Shown piece by piece: positions 14,180-16,176 of a stretch of DNA of 16,176 nt. The notes beneath the pieces were generated by a model. That model saw only the letters and a program-made list of their open reading frames with translations. It was not told where the DNA came from and did no database searches. Every line of letters starts with the position of its first letter. Positions within the stretch are counted from its first letter, which is position 1. Where the stretch lies: positions 1 through 16,176 of the forward strand of contig JACPRG010000088.1 of the NCBI GenBank assembly GCA_016190025.1, in the 5' to 3' direction. Source of the stretch: Candidatus Tectimicrobiota bacterium. Its GTDB lineage: Bacteria; UBA8248; JACPRG01. Position numbers and translations under genes: made by a program.

Positions 14180-15034
14180 CTAAGAGGGGCGCGTCCCGGC
14201 GGGCTCCGGCAACGGCGGGAACTCTCTCAGAAAGGAGCCGAAGCCCGGGATGGAGACCTCCACCCCGGTCCGGCGCAGGGCCGCCCAGAAGGTGGCGACG
14301 GTCGAGCTGAGAACGGGTTTCCCCAGCTCTCCCTCCAGCCGGTCCAGCAGGTCGAGGGCGGCCATGTTCAGGCACGAGAGGAAAACGCCTTCCGCCTCTG
14401 GGGAGTCCACCTGCCGGGCGAGATCATGGACCGCCTCCCGTTTCAGCCTGCCGATGGCGACGCGCGATTCGGGCGTTTTTCCCATCTCCAGGCCGCGCAT
14501 CCGGGTGACCTCGAAGCCGGCTTTCTCCAGGAAGAGGCGCTCGGCCTCGTTGACGAAGGCGACGTAGGGGGTCCCCACGGCGATGCGCCTGAGCCCCAGG
14601 GCGCGCAGCGCCTCCACCACGGCCCGGGCGGTGGTGACGGCGGGGACGCCCCCTTCGCGCTCGATGGTTTCGGTGAGCCGGCCGCTGTCCTCCAGGATGG
14701 CGCCCGAGGTGCAGGCGTACGCGATGACGTCCACCCGCGCGGTGCGCAGCAGGGAGGCGCCCGCCGCCGCGTCCTCGGCCATTCGGGCGTAGCTTTCCGG
14801 CGACATCGCGCCCTCGAGCCGCATGCGCGTCGCGTGCACGCTGACGCCCTCGGGGGCCATCCGGTTCATCTCGGGCTCGCAGACGACGTTCAACGAGGGG
14901 AGGAGCAGGCCGAGGCGGCAGCGGGACCCGTACGGGCCTTCTTTCAGGTCGATGGTCGCGTCCTCCCGGGAGAAGGGTGCGGAAGCGGGTCTCCCCGCCT
15001 GCGGGCGCTTCAGATCGGCGGCGGCCGGGCTCAA
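14180..15034 (-). CDS. Asp/Glu racemase superfamily, arylmalonate decarboxylase / maleate isomerase type (EutA-like possible)
   Basis: Cofactor-free two-cysteine enzyme family acting on dicarboxylate-like substrates (maleate isomerase, arylmalonate decarboxylase, ectoine-utilisation EutA). Seen: LGLLLPSLNVVCEPE (41-55, compare GLxVPSSNTxxExE), the first catalytic cysteine C108 in YACTSGAI, and the second C221 in LSCLNMA. At 284 residues it is slightly long, because the first about 38 residues are an unconserved, charged extension. The TTG at 15034 is the only plausible start seen upstream of the domain, and its ribosome site is weak, so the N-terminus is uncertain. It lies 54 bases after a binding-protein gene and upstream of the cyclodeaminase gene, so a shared operon is likely. 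Confidence 0.87.
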   Translation of the reverse strand: MSPAAADLKRPQAGRPASAPFSREDATIDLKEGPYGSRCRLGLLLPSLNVVCEPEMNRMAPEGVSVHATRMRLEGAMSPESYARMAEDAAAGASLLRTARVDVIAYACTSGAILEDSGRLTETIEREGGVPAVTTARAVVEALRALGLRRIAVGTPYVAFVNEAERLFLEKAGFEVTRMRGLEMGKTPESRVAIGRLKREAVHDLARQVDSPEAEGVFLSCLNMAALDLLDRLEGELGKPVLSSTVATFWAALRRTGVEVSIPGFGSFLREFPPLPEPAGTRPS

Positions 15035-15088
15035 CCCCCCGGGCGGAGAGCGCCCGCGTCTTCCGCCCGGCGGGGGATTCGGTTCTCT

Positions 15089-16108
15089 TTATTTCCCGCG
15101 CTTGGGAAAGAGCTTGGGCAGGAACTCGTTCGTGTAAACCTCCTCCAGGCTCGGGCGGGAGGGGAGCTGGTCGCCCATGTATTTGGCGATGAGGTCGATG
15201 GTCCGCTTCATCTTGTCCCTGTCGATGTGACCGATTCCGGACCGCCCGGCGTTCTCGCTCAGGAGGAGGTCGATGGCGATGTCGAGCTGCTGGCGAGCCA
15301 GGCTCGGGCTGATCGCCGGAACGTACTTCTGGTAGAGCTGAATGGTCTCGCCCGGGTGTTCCACCGCCCAGGCCCAGGATTTCATCACCGCCGCCACAAC
15401 CCGTCTCACCTGGTCCGGGTTCTCCTGGATCCTCTTTTCCTGCGTAGCCAGGCCGTTGGAGTACAGGTCCACGCCCCAGTCCGTGAAGCGGAGGGTGTTG
15501 ATCTTCTTGCCCAGCTCTGCGGCCTTGGCGATCATCGGCGGGGCGTCGGTGACGAAGTTGGTGACCGCGTCCACCCGGCCCGAGAGAAGGCTGGGCGCCT
15601 TGGCGGCGGCGGTGATCGTCACCCAGGTGTAGTCCTTCTCGGGGTCGAGGCCGTTGGCCCGGGCGAAGGCCGGGAAGAAGGCACGGATGGCGTCTCCGGC
15701 GGTCGCGCCGATCTTTTTGCCCTTCAGGTCGGCCGGGGTCTTGATCCCCGTGCCGGCCAGGGAGAACAAGACGTGGGGGGCCTTGTCATGGATGACCGCC
15801 AGCAGCTTCACCTGCGCCCCGCGGGCCCTGACGATGATGACGGACGGCGAGTCGGAGAACCCGTAGTCCACCGCCTTCGCCCCCACGTCCTTCGCGGTCG
15901 TGGCGGAGCCGTGGCCGCGGGAGATCTTCACGTCCAGACCGGCTTCCCTGTAGAAACCCTTGTCGATCCCCACGAAGAAGGGCGAGTGCTTGCCGTTCAG
16001 GACCCAGTCCATGGCCATGCTGACCGTCTCGCTCCGCGCGGGCGCCGCGACGGCCAGGAGTGTGGCCCATGCCGCAAGAAAGCCGCCGATTGCCAGGATG
16101 CGTCTCAT
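15089..16108 (-). CDS. NMT1/THI5-type ABC transporter substrate-binding protein 2
   Basis: Exported receptor of an ABC importer. The 339 residues have a signal peptide (MRR plus a hydrophobic core to about 20, likely cleavage near PARS/ET). The mature start AMDWVLNGKHSPFF (D34, W35, H41) and DWGVDLYSNGL closely parallel the paralogue at 11361-12377, so the two arose by duplication and may bind related ligands. ATG 16108 has GGGGGAGG upstream. It is the first gene of the binding protein / racemase-type / cyclodeaminase group, so its ligand is probably the substrate of those enzymes. Permease and ATPase genes could lie upstream, beyond 16176; none is visible here. Confidence 0.9.
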   Translation of the reverse strand: MRRILAIGGFLAAWATLLAVAAPARSETVSMAMDWVLNGKHSPFFVGIDKGFYREAGLDVKISRGHGSATTAKDVGAKAVDYGFSDSPSVIIVRARGAQVKLLAVIHDKAPHVLFSLAGTGIKTPADLKGKKIGATAGDAIRAFFPAFARANGLDPEKDYTWVTITAAAKAPSLLSGRVDAVTNFVTDAPPMIAKAAELGKKINTLRFTDWGVDLYSNGLATQEKRIQENPDQVRRVVAAVMKSWAWAVEHPGETIQLYQKYVPAISPSLARQQLDIAIDLLLSENAGRSGIGHIDRDKMKRTIDLIAKYMGDQLPSRPSLEEVYTNEFLPKLFPKRGK

Positions 16109-16176
16109 GCTTCGAGTCCTCCCCCGTTTAATGGTCCGCCGACCCGCGCCCTGCGCCGCGTCGCGCCGGCGTGAAG

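Noticed and set aside
14138..16174. 678-codon plus-strand open frame opposite the racemase and binding-protein genes
   Set aside because: It spans two well-supported genes and an intergenic gap on the other strand and has shadow-type composition.

Overview
GC-rich bacterial DNA, 13 protein-coding genes and no RNA genes. Dense Shine-Dalgarno sites, sigma70-like promoters, mixed ATG/GTG/TTG starts, a TAXI-type TRAP transporter, NMT1-type ABC binding proteins and a UbiD-family decarboxylase suggest an uncultured soil or sediment proteobacterium-like lineage (Desulfobacterota, Rokubacteria, NC10 or Tectomicrobia type). This placement is an inference from gene content and low confidence.

Layout. 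(1) 53-760, minus strand: a queC-like 7-cyano-7-deazaguanine synthase whose conserved C-terminus is cut by an in-frame TAG, although the homologous tail continues in the same frame. (2) 1094-8174, plus strand: two M24-fold (prolidase/creatinase) proteins, a UbiD-family decarboxylase, a TAXI binding protein and a fused TRAP permease. This looks like an uptake-and-breakdown operon for a carboxylate or amide. The second M24 protein has lost one metal ligand. (3) 8202-10024, minus strand: pyrK-pyrD (class 1B dihydroorotate dehydrogenase) with an ATGA overlap and a good sigma70-like promoter; several orotate-pocket positions in PyrD are altered. (4) 10553-16108, minus strand: a DUF1989 (urea-carboxylase-associated) protein, an NMT1 binding protein with its own promoter, structured leader and terminator, then a binding protein / Asp-Glu racemase (AMDase or maleate isomerase type) / ornithine cyclodeaminase cluster.

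The gene-poor gaps (10174-10552, 11168-11360, 12564-13079) hold dispersed palindromic repeats. A 30-base perfect inverted pair links two of the gaps. One repeat is contiguous in one gap and split in the other by about 90 bp flanked by 9-bp direct repeats, which looks like a MITE-like insertion.

Working view. The window is a catabolic neighbourhood for nitrogen-containing small molecules. M24 hydrolase, AMDase/racemase-type and cyclodeaminase-type families also occur together in ectoine utilisation (EutD/DoeA, EutA, EutC), but the deacetylase and the other partners are absent, so the substrate is unknown. Both ABC binding proteins lack permease and ATPase genes here.
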